Assembly: GCA_905221605.1 (NCBI GenBank)
Contig: CAJNDS010002813.1
Span: 205,724-269,723 of the forward strand
Source of the DNA: Symbiodinium natans
Taxonomy: Eukaryota > Sar > Dinophyceae > Suessiales > Symbiodiniaceae
DNA length: 64,000 nucleotides
Direction of reading: 5' to 3'
The notes below the pieces were generated by a model that was not told the DNA's origin, did not search any database, and was given only the letters and a program-made list of their open reading frames with translations. Positions 21,916-32,089 of this stretch are shown here, one piece after another. How positions within the stretch are numbered: the stretch's first letter is position 1; every line of letters starts with the position of its first letter. Both the position numbers and the translations under genes were made by a program.

Positions 21916-22479
21916 GCGCAGCATGCTGGACTTGCCTGCAAGGGTTGTGTCTCTTCGACTGCCGAAACGCCTCAGGCTTTGAACGTCGCCGCGGCTGCCC
22001 TAGCAGTTGGTGCCAGTGTTGCCGCCCTGCGCCGGGTCTCACGGAGGTAGATCCAGGTGTTGGTGGAGGCACGGTTTTGTGGGCCAGGAGGGGGTTGAGT
22101 ATAGAGCTGCGTTGCAGATGAGCTTGCGGCAGGTCATGCCGATAGTCATGATCCATTGGGTGGTGCTCAGCATACAGATGGCCCCAAGTGAGCAAGCCAA
22201 TGAGCAATGTGAGCCATTGTACAGGGAGGCACCCTTTTGCAAGATCTGGGCCAGTTTTGGGAGTAACGGCCTGCTCGAAGACCCGTCTTGAATGCTTTGC
22301 CACCAGTAGAATGGAATTGTAACTATGCTATGTTTGCTGATAGCATGCAACTATGCTATGTTTACTGATAGTATGAGAGTCAATGATAGTATAAGAAGTA
22401 TGGTAGTTGCCATGCCTTCTTCTACTTAAAGGCTGAAGAGACTCCACTGCCACGTGGAGCCTTGGGCTTCGGGTAGGCC
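21916..22479. other. Unassigned; open frame 22007-22291
   Basis: A + strand frame at 22007-22291 is protein-like in its second half (QMAPSEQANEQCEPLYREAP). A 215-codon minus-strand frame covers the same ground. No product recognised. Confidence 0.3.
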
Positions 22480-22833
22480 ATGCAACAAGCCCGAGGGATG
22501 AAGTGTCTGGCAGAGACCCTGGCAAGCGTCCACGTGTCACGACACATTCTTGCCCTTCAGCTGGGTGATGTCGGTGTGGGTCTTGCCGACTTGATCCTGA
22601 AGTGCACACAACTAAGCTCAGCCTGTTTTCATTGTACTGAGGACAGGGCAGGACAGGAGGAAAAAGATGGGAAAGGGGTCCCGGATGGGTGAGGATTGTG
22701 GTAGCAGAAGGACGCTTTTTGCCCATTTCACGAGGCAGCTTACGTGAAGAAGATGACGGGGGAGGAGCTTGTGGCAGAGACCCTGGGCCAGGCCTGGACT
22801 GCTTGTGTCCACATGATATCGGATCCCCACTGA
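22480..22833 (+). CDS. Possible two-exon gene, unrecognised
   Basis: ATG at 22480 opens about 47 protein-like codons (MQQARGMKCLAETLASVHV). A second exon, 22735-22833, follows AG|G and ends TGA, containing KKMTGEELVAETLGQAW. The donor of the first exon is not fixed. Both pieces share the string GCAGAGACCCTGG, so one may derive from the other. Confidence 0.3.
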
Positions 22834-23094
22834 ATGCCTTAAGCCTTAGGGCTTTTGCACGCCTGCAGCGTGCGTGAGTGTTGGGTGGGTGGCACAAACA
22901 GATGCATCTTCCGTTTGTCTGAGGCGGCCGTTGGCAAGGCTGAACCCGCAGGAGGCAGGCGAAGCATGGCGAAGCATGGCGACGCGAATGCGCGTAATGG
23001 CAAGAGTACACTGAGTACAAACCCTCAACCCAAAACCCTAAACCCGGAAAGGGGCTAATTTTAAAAGCGCATCTTTCAATAAGAAGCAGTATTG

Positions 23095-23200
23095 CCGGAA
23101 TTAGTCCCTGCAATGTGGCCTGAGTGTCAGCTAGGCGGGTGGCAAAAAAAAACCCTTAACCCTAAACCCTAAACCTTAAAACCTAAACCCTAAACCCTTG
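23095..23200 (+). repeat. A-tailed element joined to telomeric repeats
   Basis: A short sequence ending TCAGCTAGGCGGGTGGC is followed by nine A residues and then degenerate CCCTAAA repeats. Homologous copies lie at 30.15, 36.31 and 43.75 kb. The structure resembles the 3' end of a retrotransposed RNA inserted at telomeric sequence. Confidence 0.65.
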
Positions 23201-23393
23201 CAGCCATGCGCTTTGTGGCCATGTCCAGGACGTGGCAAGCGTGGCAGGGGCAAGGTTCAGGGCTTGGCCGTACTATGCAAAGCTGCTTGTCGCCTTCGGT
23301 GCTCGATGGCTCGCGTGTGAACTGGACGGTTTTCATGTGTTTCCATGCGTTTTGATCGCTTTCTGAGAGAATTCCGCGACTGGCTGCCTTGAG

Positions 23394-23528
23394 GTGAAGG
23401 GGCCGCCGGAGGTTCAGCCCGAAGAGGAGAGGCCAGTGCCCTCGGATCCCTTCCTCCTCGAGGAGGATCCGGCATTGAAGCCGGAAGGTCTTCGGACCCA
23501 GTCTGTTTCTGGGGGCATTTTTCAGTAA
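23394..23528 (+). CDS. Possible terminal exon, acidic, unrecognised
   Basis: Follows AG|G and runs 44 codons to TAA. Proline- and glutamate-rich (VKGPPEVQPEEERPVPSDPF). A minus-strand frame of 134 codons overlaps. No family. Confidence 0.3.
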   Translation: MKGPPEVQPEEERPVPSDPFLLEEDPALKPEGLRTQSVSGGIFQ

Positions 23529-24080
23529 AGGGCTGCTTCAGGGTCCAGTGTTGCTGGTGCCTAGACGGTTGCAACTTGCCACTCGTCCACGCGCCACTTG
23601 TAGAGTCGCAATTAACTGGCTGGGGATGGGATGAGATGAGGGGGGGGGGGATATACAGCAAAAAAGAGAAATAGCACAGTGCCCCATTCGCTTTGGTCCT
23701 AAAGGCACTACAGATTAGATACCACGCCCTCTCACACCCCTCGTCTTGAAGATCGTCAAGGGCATTCGCAGCCCGAGCTTGCCTCCTCGAGTGTGTAAGT
23801 CGACTGCCCCGAATCCTGGCAGTCCTTTACTCCCCTGGACTTGTTCCAGGTGCTGTCGTAGATGACAGTGGATTGCTGGTGAATCCTGGCTGAATTCAAG
23901 TGTCTTTCACCTTTGCCTTTGGCTGGATTTGCATTGTTCGCATGGTATATATATATACATATATACATATATATATATATCTATACGCATACACACTGGC
24001 TGGCTGACTGGGTTATTATTGTTCTGTAATCGGCACGCTGCCAGCTACTTGCTGGGATGCCACTGTAGCATGTGTAACAG
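23529..24080. other. Non-coding stretch with AT microsatellite
   Basis: Nothing coding recognised. A G run lies at 23641-23650 and an alternating AT/ATAC microsatellite at about 23944-23985. Confidence 0.5.
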
Positions 24081-24404
24081 GAACATCCTCTTCGGAACAT
24101 CCTCTTCTGCCGTGCCCTTTCACAACACGAGGAACAAGTACTACAAGCGCTTCATTCAGGCCTTCAAGGATGCCGAGAAGGCGGATGTAGCAGTGCTTTT
24201 GGCGGTGAGCTGCGCATGAGCGCTGGAGCGCCAGGCCAGAGCAGACGTCGCAGCGTCTGGAGCTCAAAATTGCCCGGCATACGCGGCTCGCAGCTGTGAG
24301 CTGCATCGGCGTCACAGAAGTGGCACATGTATGACCGGGCTGTGCAGTCGCAAGAGTCAACCGAGCGCCACCCTTACAGCCTGACAGCCCCACGCAAAGC
24401 CTGA
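24081..24404 (+). CDS. Two 3' exons of an unrecognised gene
   Basis: Exon 24081-24204 starts after AG|G and ends at a canonical GTGAGC donor; exon 24318-24404 continues in phase 0 to TGA. The join reads through YYKRFIQAFKDAEKADVAVL and MYDRAVQSQESTERHPYSL, a basic, helical, convincingly protein-like sequence. The 5' exons are not found. Just inside the acceptor, a 14-bp string GGAACATCCTCTTC is perfectly duplicated, so the true acceptor could be at either copy. No known family. Confidence 0.45.
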
Positions 24405-24639
24405 CTTCGTACATGGCAAGTCTCCGAACGTCTCCGAAATTCTCCGAACCCTAAGCGTCCCAAGCTGTCAAGGCCAGTGGGAATCATACGACCCGGAGTG
24501 CGCCGGCTTCATTTTTTTTGCTTCCTTCTACCCGTCACACCGTTGGGTGGCACTTGAGGGATGGTACTCGTACGATCTCGTACGGAGGCTGCTGTGTGCT
24601 CGTGCGGCAGATGGTGGCTGTATTTACACAAAAAATATA

Positions 24640-24703
24640 CACACATGCATGTACATGACATATGTATATATGTATTTGGGGTATGAGATAGATAGATAAA
24701 TAA

Positions 24704-24738
<35 letters not shown>

Positions 24739-24742
24739 TATA
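24640..24742. repeat. AT microsatellite
   Basis: Long (TA)n run with GATA and AAATA variants. Confidence 0.95.
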
Positions 24743-25643
24743 TACACAGATAGCGTAAGACTCACGGGTCCTTCGGCCTCCAGCTGTCGAAAAGCCAAAG
24801 CTGAGAAGTTTGCAAATGCACTTGCAGCAAGAAGCCGTGGGCAGCTTAAGATAGCTTAAGAAGTCCGGCAGTAGTCCGGCTCCTTCCGCTCCTGCAAAAG
24901 GGTTGTGACATGCAGCACGCGGAAGTCTTTGTTGAATCGCCCTGCGCACAAGTGATCGAAACCCTTGGCGCAGGTCCGGCGGGGTGAGCAGATTCCCGCT
25001 GGCATCATGGCCTGCTGCCCAGCCTGCAATCGTCAAAGCTCGGGTTCTAGGGCTTTTGGGATCTCAGATCTCTGAGTAGAGCTCGGCGAGAATTCCAAAC
25101 GCCGCAAAACGCGGCTATGGCATTTGGGAAGGGGTTGGGGTGCTTCGGTAGTTTTATGTACCTGCCCTACACTGTCCACCGTGGCCCTTCGATCACCCGG
25201 GCCACTGCAAAGCTGACGTCCGGGGAGTTTTGAGACCCCTTTAAAGACCCTGTAAGACCCTTGAGAGAATGCGCAACCCGAACTGTGGATGCCCAGTTTT
25301 GGGACGACTCCTTGAGAAGCAAGAAAGGCCTGATTGAGCCCTTCGTGCTCTGGCTGCCGAGTTCGGGCTTCTGCTTCAGGATTTCCAATGGGGTGGGTTT
25401 ATCTTTCCGTGAGCGTCTGGCGCTTCCAGCGTTCTGTGGATGCAGTGCCTGCGCTCTGGGTTGTGACTGAAGCCGGCAGTCATTCTGAGAGCACCCTGCC
25501 ATCCTTTGCAACGATGTTGTCGGAGTCAACGATGTCTAGATGCGAATGGAGTTGCAGCTGCCCCTCCCGCGGAGTTTTGGCGCCCAAGTCGAGTCACCAA
25601 TCTTTGCGAGCCATCTCGCAGAGCTTAAGAACACATCGTGCCC
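24743..25643. other. Unassigned; open frame 25261-25470
   Basis: A 70-codon + strand frame at 25261-25470 is protein-like (TVDAQFWDDSLRSKKGLIEP) and another piece near 24962-25076 could be an exon. Neither is recognised and no splice chain was found. Confidence 0.35.
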
Positions 25644-26824
25644 ATGGGAAGACTGCGCTGGTTCCAACTGGCGCTGTGGCCGGCCTTGACCGCTGCATCC
25701 GTCAGTGGTACCGGGACCATACCGCCTGCGGCCCAGCAAGCGACGTTGCTAACCGTGCCTCAGCCGATGCCCCCCCCCCAAACGCCATCAACCCAGGACT
25801 GTCGAATTCTATGGCCTGTCCTCGCCCAACTCAGAAGGTACGCCACGACGCCTAAGAGCATGTGCAAGTTGCCCTTGGTTGAAAGAACAAGCCCTTGTTT
25901 TCAAAGAACAAGATCTGTTCTCCCGAAGGTGCCGAGTTCAAGTTTGAGGAGCTTCGCGGGGCCCGCGCCATCGTGATCACCAATGTCGCGAGCGAGTGAG
26001 GAGCAACTGCATCCAACTATGCTGACTTCCTGAAAGTCCAAAAGGAGATGGAGGCCTGTTGTGAAGAGTCCGTTTGAGGCTGAAGTCTTTTCTGATCTCA
26101 TTTCCGCTTAGCCGGCCTGTGGCAGGGTGTCCATGTCGTGGCGTTTCCTTGCTACTTGGATGCACTTGCAGGGATTGCTCAAGGGTAGCAGCCACAACCT
26201 GTCGTGAGGCAACCAGTTTGGTGAGCAAGAGCCTGGGAGTGACGCCGACATCCGTAAGTTCGCAGAGGCTGGCAGAGTTTGGGCAGAGTTTGGGCACATG
26301 CTTGCACATGTTTGCACCAGAGTGGCTTCTTTTGCCGGAATTATCACGAAACTACTTGCTGGACGGTTTATTAAGCATTTGACGATTCTCCCTGCAAGGC
26401 TCGAGGCTTGAAAGTGAACGCTCCCGGCTCACGCTTTCACCTCATGGCCAAGGCAGGCATGAGTTGTCTTGTGTATTCTTGTGTGGGTTGAGGATCTTCA
26501 GGGCCGTTGGGGCTGGAAAGATGGAGAGCTGTCGGCTGCCGTTTCTTGCCATTTCTCGGTGTTGGGAGTGTCAGGCAGATGTCAATGGACCTGACAAATC
26601 TGCAGCCTGGGGCAAGCTGCTGGAAGCCACCAGTTCCAGTCACAAGGCATCTGGTGTGCATACGCCTGCAGTTCATGGGGCAGTAAGTGTCAATCACCGA
26701 TGTTACCAGCAAACTGGTGATGCAGGCGACGCGATGGAACTTCGCCACGAAATTTCTTGTCAAGTGCGCCGATGCTGCCGGAAAGTGCCAGAGCCCTGGA
26801 GCAGAACGTTCAGCTCAGGCGTAA
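25644..26824 (+). CDS. Selenocysteine glutathione peroxidase (GPX4-like)
   Basis: Eight exons: 25644-25714, 25797-25837, 25929-26071, 26126-26150, 26209-26271, 26406-26452, 26575-26646 and 26726-26824 (TAA), 186 residues. Family landmarks occur in order: EFYGLSS, FKFEELRG, NVASE then in-frame TGA then GAT, AFPCNQFGEQEPG, KADVNGPD and RWNFATKFLV. The catalytic set is complete: selenocysteine (TGA 25997-25999), Gln in CNQFG, Trp and Asn in WNF. The enzyme reduces hydroperoxides with a thiol donor; absence of a long oligomerisation loop fits the monomeric, phospholipid-hydroperoxide type. Exon 1 encodes a hydrophobic leader (RWFQLALWPALTAA) suggesting secretory or plastid targeting, though its junction is inferred. 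Donors are GA, GT, GT, GC, GC, GC and GC; exon 7 could instead end at a GTAAGT 36 bp later. All acceptors are AG|G. The C-terminal tail after FLV is unusual. Confidence 0.9.
25997..25999 (+). other. TGA recoded as selenocysteine
   Basis: This TGA sits exactly where all GPx enzymes have catalytic Sec or Cys, and the exon stays open and conserved on both sides. I did not find a convincing SECIS element downstream of the stop at 26824. Confidence 0.85.
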
Positions 26825-27049
26825 AAGTCCGTCGGTGAGACCTCGGCAGCCCAAGGCATAAGAGTCTGGTGTGTGTTACTTCACCGATGCTCATTCAAGC
26901 CGTGTCATTCCTGATCATCCCAAGAGCTGACGTAGCAGACCCTGAAAAGTGACAGGAGCAGCTTTGTCCGAAGGCCCAAACCTGACTGTATTGTGTGGTA
27001 TGTGGCCTCTGAATGAGCACTACGGTCACTAGCACGATAGAGGCTGGAA

Positions 27050-27329
27050 GAAAGGACACGGAACCCAGAAAGAAGGACAGCGCAACATTGCGCCGTCGGA
27101 CCCACCGGCCAGGGAGGATCTGTTTTTTGACGTGGTTGGAGAGCAATGGCTTCATGGCACCGCGAATCAACCAATCTTCAGTTTCGGCTTGTGCCCCCCC
27201 CCCCCCCCCCCTCCTTATGCCTTTTGCCCGCGCAAAGAGCAGACACAAGAATACCTGGCCTTGGGGTTGTTTTCGCCTCCACTCCTGCAGGCGTCACTTG
27301 CATCTAAGTACGTAGCAAATTGCGCATAA
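27050..27329 (+). CDS. Possible exon, unrecognised protein
   Basis: A + strand frame open to TAG near 27329 reads PPAREDLFFDVVGEQWLHG, which is protein-like. It then crosses a run of 18 C residues. A competing ATG-started frame (27013-27315) overlaps. It is close to where the GPx 3'UTR should lie. Confidence 0.3.
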
Positions 27330-28087
27330 GATGCTTGCCCGTTACCCTGAGCCAAGCTTGCCAACAGCTTTCCTAGGGTGCGCGAATGAGCCCCGTGTGA
27401 ATGTTGTGTGAACCACACCACAGGTTCCATAACACGCGTGGATGGCTTCGGCACAATGGAAACTTTGCGACAGAAGGCTCCGGAAGTGTGGATGCCTCAG
27501 ATTGCATGGCATGACGTGACGGCTTCCTGGCATTAGGCCGTATTCTTTAGAGTAACAATAAAGAACTAAGTCTGAGTTATTATAATTATAATTAATAAGG
27601 AAAATGTTATTATGAGTAATAATAACGTACAAGTAGTAGTGCCTGTGCCGATGTTGCGACTGCAGGCTTGCCAAGAAAGGGGAGCTCTAGTTCTGCCACT
27701 CGGGCAGGTATGCTGGACGTGTCTTCGCTCCGAGTTTTAATGCACACACGCTAGGCGCGAAAAGATTTGCAGAGAACCGCAAAAGAGGGTGCAAAACGCA
27801 ATGTCGAGATCTCCTCAGTTTCGGTTTACTGTGCATTCATCCTCGTGGGCATGCGCGCTTAGCAAGCGTCTTGGATTGTTGGAAGAGTGAAGAGAGGGTA
27901 GAGCTGTCCAAAGTAGCATTTCCGGTTGCTGCAAGCCAGACGCTTTCAGCTTCAAGGAGAACACGCCACCCTCTCTGAGTTATCCATCACTCCTTGCACG
28001 CTTGCCCTAGCGACGGATGCCAATGAGAAGCAAATCTCGCTGCAATGCGTCACGTCTTGTTTCACATAATGCGGCGACAGGTGCTGC
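27330..28087. other. Mostly non-coding
   Basis: Includes an AT-rich patch (27550-27630). A tiny exon candidate at 27668-27708 is flanked by AG|G and a GT donor. Nothing recognised. Confidence 0.35.
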
Positions 28088-28572
28088 ATGGCATACTCTC
28101 GCCGTAGGTTAGCGGTTAAAGGACGTTGGCTTCTGCAGCTGTACCGTTGGATTCGTTCGCCGGGCTTCTGGTGCGCAGGCGTGACGAGCTCGGAAGAGCA
28201 ATGGGGTGCTGGCACCCTGGCCGAAAGACCTTTAAAAAGGCACGTTCCAAAGTGGGCACCTTTCGGTAAGCATGTAAAGGAATTCGGAATGAGACCCAGA
28301 AAGGGCTTTAAAAAGACTCATGGGATCAACCCACAGGTTAAACAAAAAGCAAACCATCAACCCCATTCAGCCCCCCACTTAGGTTACATCGCAAAGCCTT
28401 ACGGCCCGGCTCAGCCCTCAGTTCCTATCTGCCCATTTGCCCGAAAGAAAGAAGGAGATTTGAAAGAAGATCCGACCACATGAGGGAATCACCTGAGAAC
28501 CCCCTAAAGTCTGCATCACCAAGGTGAAGAAGAGCAAATGGCGGGGAGCTTTCTCGGGCATGCCAGCAACGT
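28088..28572 (+). CDS. Lysine-rich open frame, unrecognised
   Basis: ATG near 28088 opens 131 codons to TGA at 28481-28483, with a basic, proline-containing C-terminal half. A GA donor before the stop could splice to a short final exon ending 28572 (KVCITKVKKSKWRGAFSGM). The two readings cannot be separated by eye. No family. Confidence 0.35.
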
Positions 28573-28685
28573 AAACACGCTGCTAATGCGTGCACATGTC
28601 GGTGCTCTTTGATTCCAGTCCCGGCCAGCGAACAACTCGCCACACGACTATTTTCTGCGCGATCCCCCGAAGCATCTTTAGTTTC

Positions 28686-28726
28686 TAAACCCTAAACCCT
28701 AAGCCCTAAGCCCTAAACCCTAAACC
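28686..28726 (-). repeat. Interstitial telomeric array (CCCTAAA)n
   Basis: About six units, two with CCCTAAG. Confidence 0.9.
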
Positions 28727-28732
28727 GTCATG

Positions 28733-28882
28733 GTTGCATGCTGATGCTTTTTGGTGTGGAGCAGACAATGGCTGGAAGGCTAAATTTCTGTGGCAGCTGA
28801 AGCATTATTGTACCTGGTTGCATGCTGATGCTACTTGGTGTGGAGCAGACAATGGCTGGAAGGCTATTTTTCTGTGGATGTT
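28733..28882 (+). repeat. 85-bp direct duplication
   Basis: Two copies of a segment starting GGTTGCATGCTGATGCT and containing GGAGCAGACAATGGCTGGA, about 90 percent identical by eye. Confidence 0.85.
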
Positions 28883-30129
28883 CCCAAGTGAGATGCAACG
28901 CGCCTGACATGCTTGGCTGGTGGACACGAGTGATCGCCGGGCATGCACGAATCCGTAATTCATAATTTAAGTTCACGCCTAATTCGTAATTCGTAATTCA
29001 TGTCCTCACAAATTAAGTGTGCATGTACCACTGAATTTTGGGAGACTGGTGCATTGTAATTTGTTGCCCTGTCATACCTGCTGCATGCCGCCCAAGTAAT
29101 TCAACACCACACCACCACAACACACAACACAACACCCGGTGGAGAGGCCATGGTAGTTCCTAACGTATGGATGCATGTGGTGGTGGTTGCTTTGGTGAGT
29201 TCTGTCTGAACGTTCGGATCTATGTGGTTTTTGGGTTGCTGAGTGAACCGGACTTTCCACCGCCATATCACAGTCTGTAGCTGATCCATCCATGTGCTCG
29301 GAGAGTGTGCAGTGAAACGCTTTGCTAGATCGCTACTGATAACTTTGTCCTGTGGTTTTGTTATGGTGTTTGTTGTGTCTCGAGAAAATAACTCCAAGTA
29401 GAGAGATGAAGGCCTTTCTAACATCCCACCCTGGCTCACGTGATGACAGCCGGGCAGATGGGAGCTTGAGATTCCTGGTTGAGTTCTCAGCTGTGTGGAT
29501 CCATGTGGTCGGGGTGATGGGGTTGGTGCGTGTTTCATCTGTTGGATCAATGTGGTGGTTGGGTTGGTGTGGTGCCAGCTGGAATCTCATACGACGAACT
29601 AGCCTGATTTGGCTAGGAACTGTGGAGTAGGATCTTCGAGGACCCTTTGGAGTGGACATATTGGAGTGCTATCTTACACTTTTTGGCTTGCTGCCTTGAT
29701 TGAGTTTTTGTGTTTGGGGAGAGTTCGTCATGTCCGCTCTGCTGAATCTGCATGTAAGATCTGTCCGGAGGAATAGGGGACAGCCGCTGTACATGAGCTT
29801 GATGCAGGCGATGAAGCTATTGTCTGCTAGAGCCTGGATGACCCTATATCCTGGGGCCCTCGGGGTTTGGGTCTGTTCTTGTTTGTAGGGCTTATATTTT
29901 AGTGTCTTTTGGTGTTGTCGATTCTGAACCCTGAGAGATTGCCCTGAACACTTTTCATTTTCATCTTGCGAGGCTTGATGAGTTGTGACTGGGTTGAGGG
30001 GATTGTCCTTGGTTATCGACTGAGCTTGGCCTTTAACCTTTAGTGGGGTTTGAATGTGGACTCAACCACTCAACCCACAAAGCGGCAACTCCAACAACAC
30101 CCCCATACACTTCTATCGCCAGTTCCCTG
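28883..30129. other. Low-complexity T/G-rich region, no gene supported
   Basis: The motif GGATCNATGTGGTNG recurs at about 29165, 29217, 29498 and 29547, embedded in TTGG-rich DNA. Open frames (29352-29630, 29700-29888) look like by-products of composition. Confidence 0.4.
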
Positions 30130-30195
30130 CAGAGTGTCCGAGAGGTCAGCTAAGCGGGTGGCAAAAAAAAAACCCCAAACCCTAAACCCTAAAAT
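30130..30195 (+). repeat. A-tailed element joined to telomeric repeats (copy 2)
   Basis: TCAGCTAAGCGGGTGGC then ten A residues then CCCCAAACCCTAAACCC. Homology to the 23.1 kb copy extends about 45 bp upstream (AGTTCCCTGCA..). Confidence 0.65.
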
Positions 30196-30345
30196 TCAAA
30201 TTGAATGTTGAGGTTCAACGTGAAGACCTGGGGTTGTTGGAGGATGGCCTTCGTCTTGGCAAGGCTGCAGTTCGAGGCAGGGGTCGGTTGCTTTTGCTCA
30301 TCTACTTGAGGGTGTTAAGGGGCTTCTTTCAGGGTTTTTCTGCCC

Positions 30346-30421
30346 CTAGGGCCCTTAGGGTTCTTAGGGTTTAGGGTTTAGGGTTTAAGGTTTAGGGTTT
30401 AGGGTTTAGGGTTTAGGGTTT
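30346..30421 (+). repeat. Interstitial telomeric array (TTTAGGG)n
   Basis: About nine units with two variants at the left edge. Confidence 0.95.
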
Positions 30422-30451
30422 CTGGGCCTTAAGGTGCCTTGCTCAATTGCA

Positions 30452-31265
30452 GGTCTGGCAGCAGAAGCACCCGGACGTGTTTCCCAGCAGTGCGCTCGGA
30501 CAACAGGCATGTGGCGGCGCATATTCTTTTTGGAGCTGGAGGCGTAAATACACCACGAAGCCAAACTTTGAGGCAAGATGAGATCGGATGCTCAACAGGG
30601 CAGCAAGAAGAAACTTCAGGCACCAGAGGGCTGGTGGAGCTCAAGCCGTCCAGAATGTGAATTTTAGCTCAGTGCCTAAAAGAGACGGCGAAGAAGAAGA
30701 AATGTTAAGTTTTCAACGTGGTTTCTTGTGCGTGGCTGCGGCCCGTGATTTCCGCAGAAAGATTGTCCGGATGCACCAGGTCTGTGTTGGATGTTGTATA
30801 CTTCTCCAAGCAACGCGTTCCAAGACCCGAAGAAACTACTTGTGGACCAGTGGAGTCGGGTAGGCGAAGTCGTCGGCGCGTCCAGGCCGAGCCCTTGGCA
30901 AAGCTGCACCATTGAGGGCTGTTCCGATCTGTGGACTCCATTGTGTGCTGATGGTTGGGTTGCAGTTCGCAAGAAGGAGTCAAAAAGGACGCGAAGGGCT
31001 CCAAGAAAGGGAAGGAGCCGAGGCCTCAAGCCACGTCGTGTGGAGAGCCGATCCGCATGCGCCCACATGCAACGTCTAAGATGTCTAAGGAATGTGGACC
31101 CATCGACGCTCCACAAGTTCTTTGTGCGGCACTTAAACAGCTTCTAAACGTCTCCGCGGATGTCTTTATTCAGAGCTGTTGCCCCCAAACACCCATGACC
31201 AGGCAAACACGAAGGACAAGGAACAAGCTCCTGAAAAGAAGGTGAAGGTGAAGGCGCCTTGTTAG
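30452..31265 (+). CDS. Multi-exon lysine-rich gene candidate, unrecognised
   Basis: Exons 30780-30859, 30977-31149 and 31203-31265 (TAG) join in consistent phase with GT donors and AG|G acceptors. The joins restore smooth sequence (PVES|GVKKDAKGSKKGKE, and ALKQLLN|ANTKDKEQAPEKK). An upstream stretch from 30452 (VWQQKHPDVFPSSALG) after AG|G is a likely earlier exon, but its donor is uncertain. The protein is basic and lysine-rich toward the end. The stop codon TAG lies within the first unit of a telomeric repeat. No family recognised. Confidence 0.45.
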
Positions 31266-31278
31266 GGTTTAGGGTTTA
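31262..31278 (+). repeat. Left part of a split telomeric array
   Basis: Two TTTAGGG units interrupted by the element at 31279-31549. Confidence 0.9.
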
Positions 31279-31549
31279 ATGTTGACTTCGCATTAATAAA
31301 CCCCCCCCCCCTTGATTGATCAATCTCTCCGGCCAGGGCCTCCTCAATTATATTCGCCTAAATCCTGGTAGGTCTAGCTGTCCCGGGGCCACCACAGTGG
31401 GCTAAGTGAGCCTCTACTGCGAGCCTCTGGGGGATCACTTTTAGAAAAAATTCCCGGGTCGGATATTATAATTGTGGCGGGCTACATTATTGTGTTCTGG
31501 CAGCTGGATTTTATAATTGCGGCGGGAATTCCTACTGTGAAGTCAACAT
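31279..31549. mobile_element. MITE with TA target duplication, inserted in a telomeric array
   Basis: A 271-bp segment with perfect 11-bp terminal inverted repeats ATGTTGACTTC (31279-31289) and GAAGTCAACAT (31539-31549), flanked by TA on both sides. Removing the element and one TA restores GGTTTAGGG, a perfect telomeric repeat. No open frame. TA duplication and short inverted ends are the hallmark of non-autonomous Tc1/mariner-type elements. Inside are a 12-bp palindrome GATTGATCAATC and two copies of TATAATTGNGGCGGG. Confidence 0.85.
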
Positions 31550-31590
31550 TAGGGTTTAGGGTTTAGGGTTTAGGGTTTAGGGTTTAGGGT
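31550..31590 (+). repeat. Right part of a split telomeric array
   Basis: About six TTTAGGG units continuing the array broken by the MITE. Confidence 0.95.
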
Positions 31591-31657
31591 TGGGAGCATG
31601 GCAGCATCCTGATTCCCGGCCGACTCCCCAAGCCCGGATGCAACAAGGGTTGGGAGC

Positions 31658-32089
31658 ATGTGCGAGCACTGGTTTGAGTGGCCTTGCGCAAGGTTGAAAG
31701 AAACCCGAAGCAGCGCGGGCCTTGCGGAAGTGCAAGCCGCCTTCGCTCATCGGATGACGTCCTCTCGCACAATAGCCTCTCAATAGCCACCACAACAGCC
31801 GTTTGCACAGGAAGAAGCTGTTCTCTTGGATGGGTGCCGGTGGGAAGCTCAACGGGCAGCAGAAGCTCGTTTCATCTCTTTCCTGAGGGAGGCTCTTCTT
31901 TGTGTGTTGATGTCGGTGTGGTTGAAATTTCATGGTTTGTACATTCTGATGATCAATCCAACTAAGTTCAAGTTGTACCTTAATTCGTCACGAAGCCAAC
32001 TCATGTCGAATCATGCGGCCAAGGATCCTCGGCTTTTGAATGCCCGTCGAACCTGCATCTTTCTCGAAACCCAAATCAACATGGCATGA
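31658..32089 (+). CDS. Two-exon gene candidate, unrecognised
   Basis: ATG at 31658, exon 31658-31744 ending at a GC donor, and exon 31811-32089 after AG|G in phase 0 to TGA, give 121 residues. The join (AEVQAAF|EEAVLLDGCRWEAQRAAEA) is smooth and acidic/helical, followed by a hydrophobic, basic segment. The whole chain from start to stop fits the splice rules of the proven genes. No family known. Confidence 0.45.

Noticed and set aside
26833-26890. Hairpin CGGTGA..TCACCG as a SECIS
   Set aside because: The TGA would be base-paired in a normal helix, whereas SECIS needs an unpaired quartet core and an apical AA.
28110-28170. TAGGTTAGCGGTTAAAGG with ATTCG downstream, tRNA-like
   Set aside because: The B-box match is poor and the stems do not pair.
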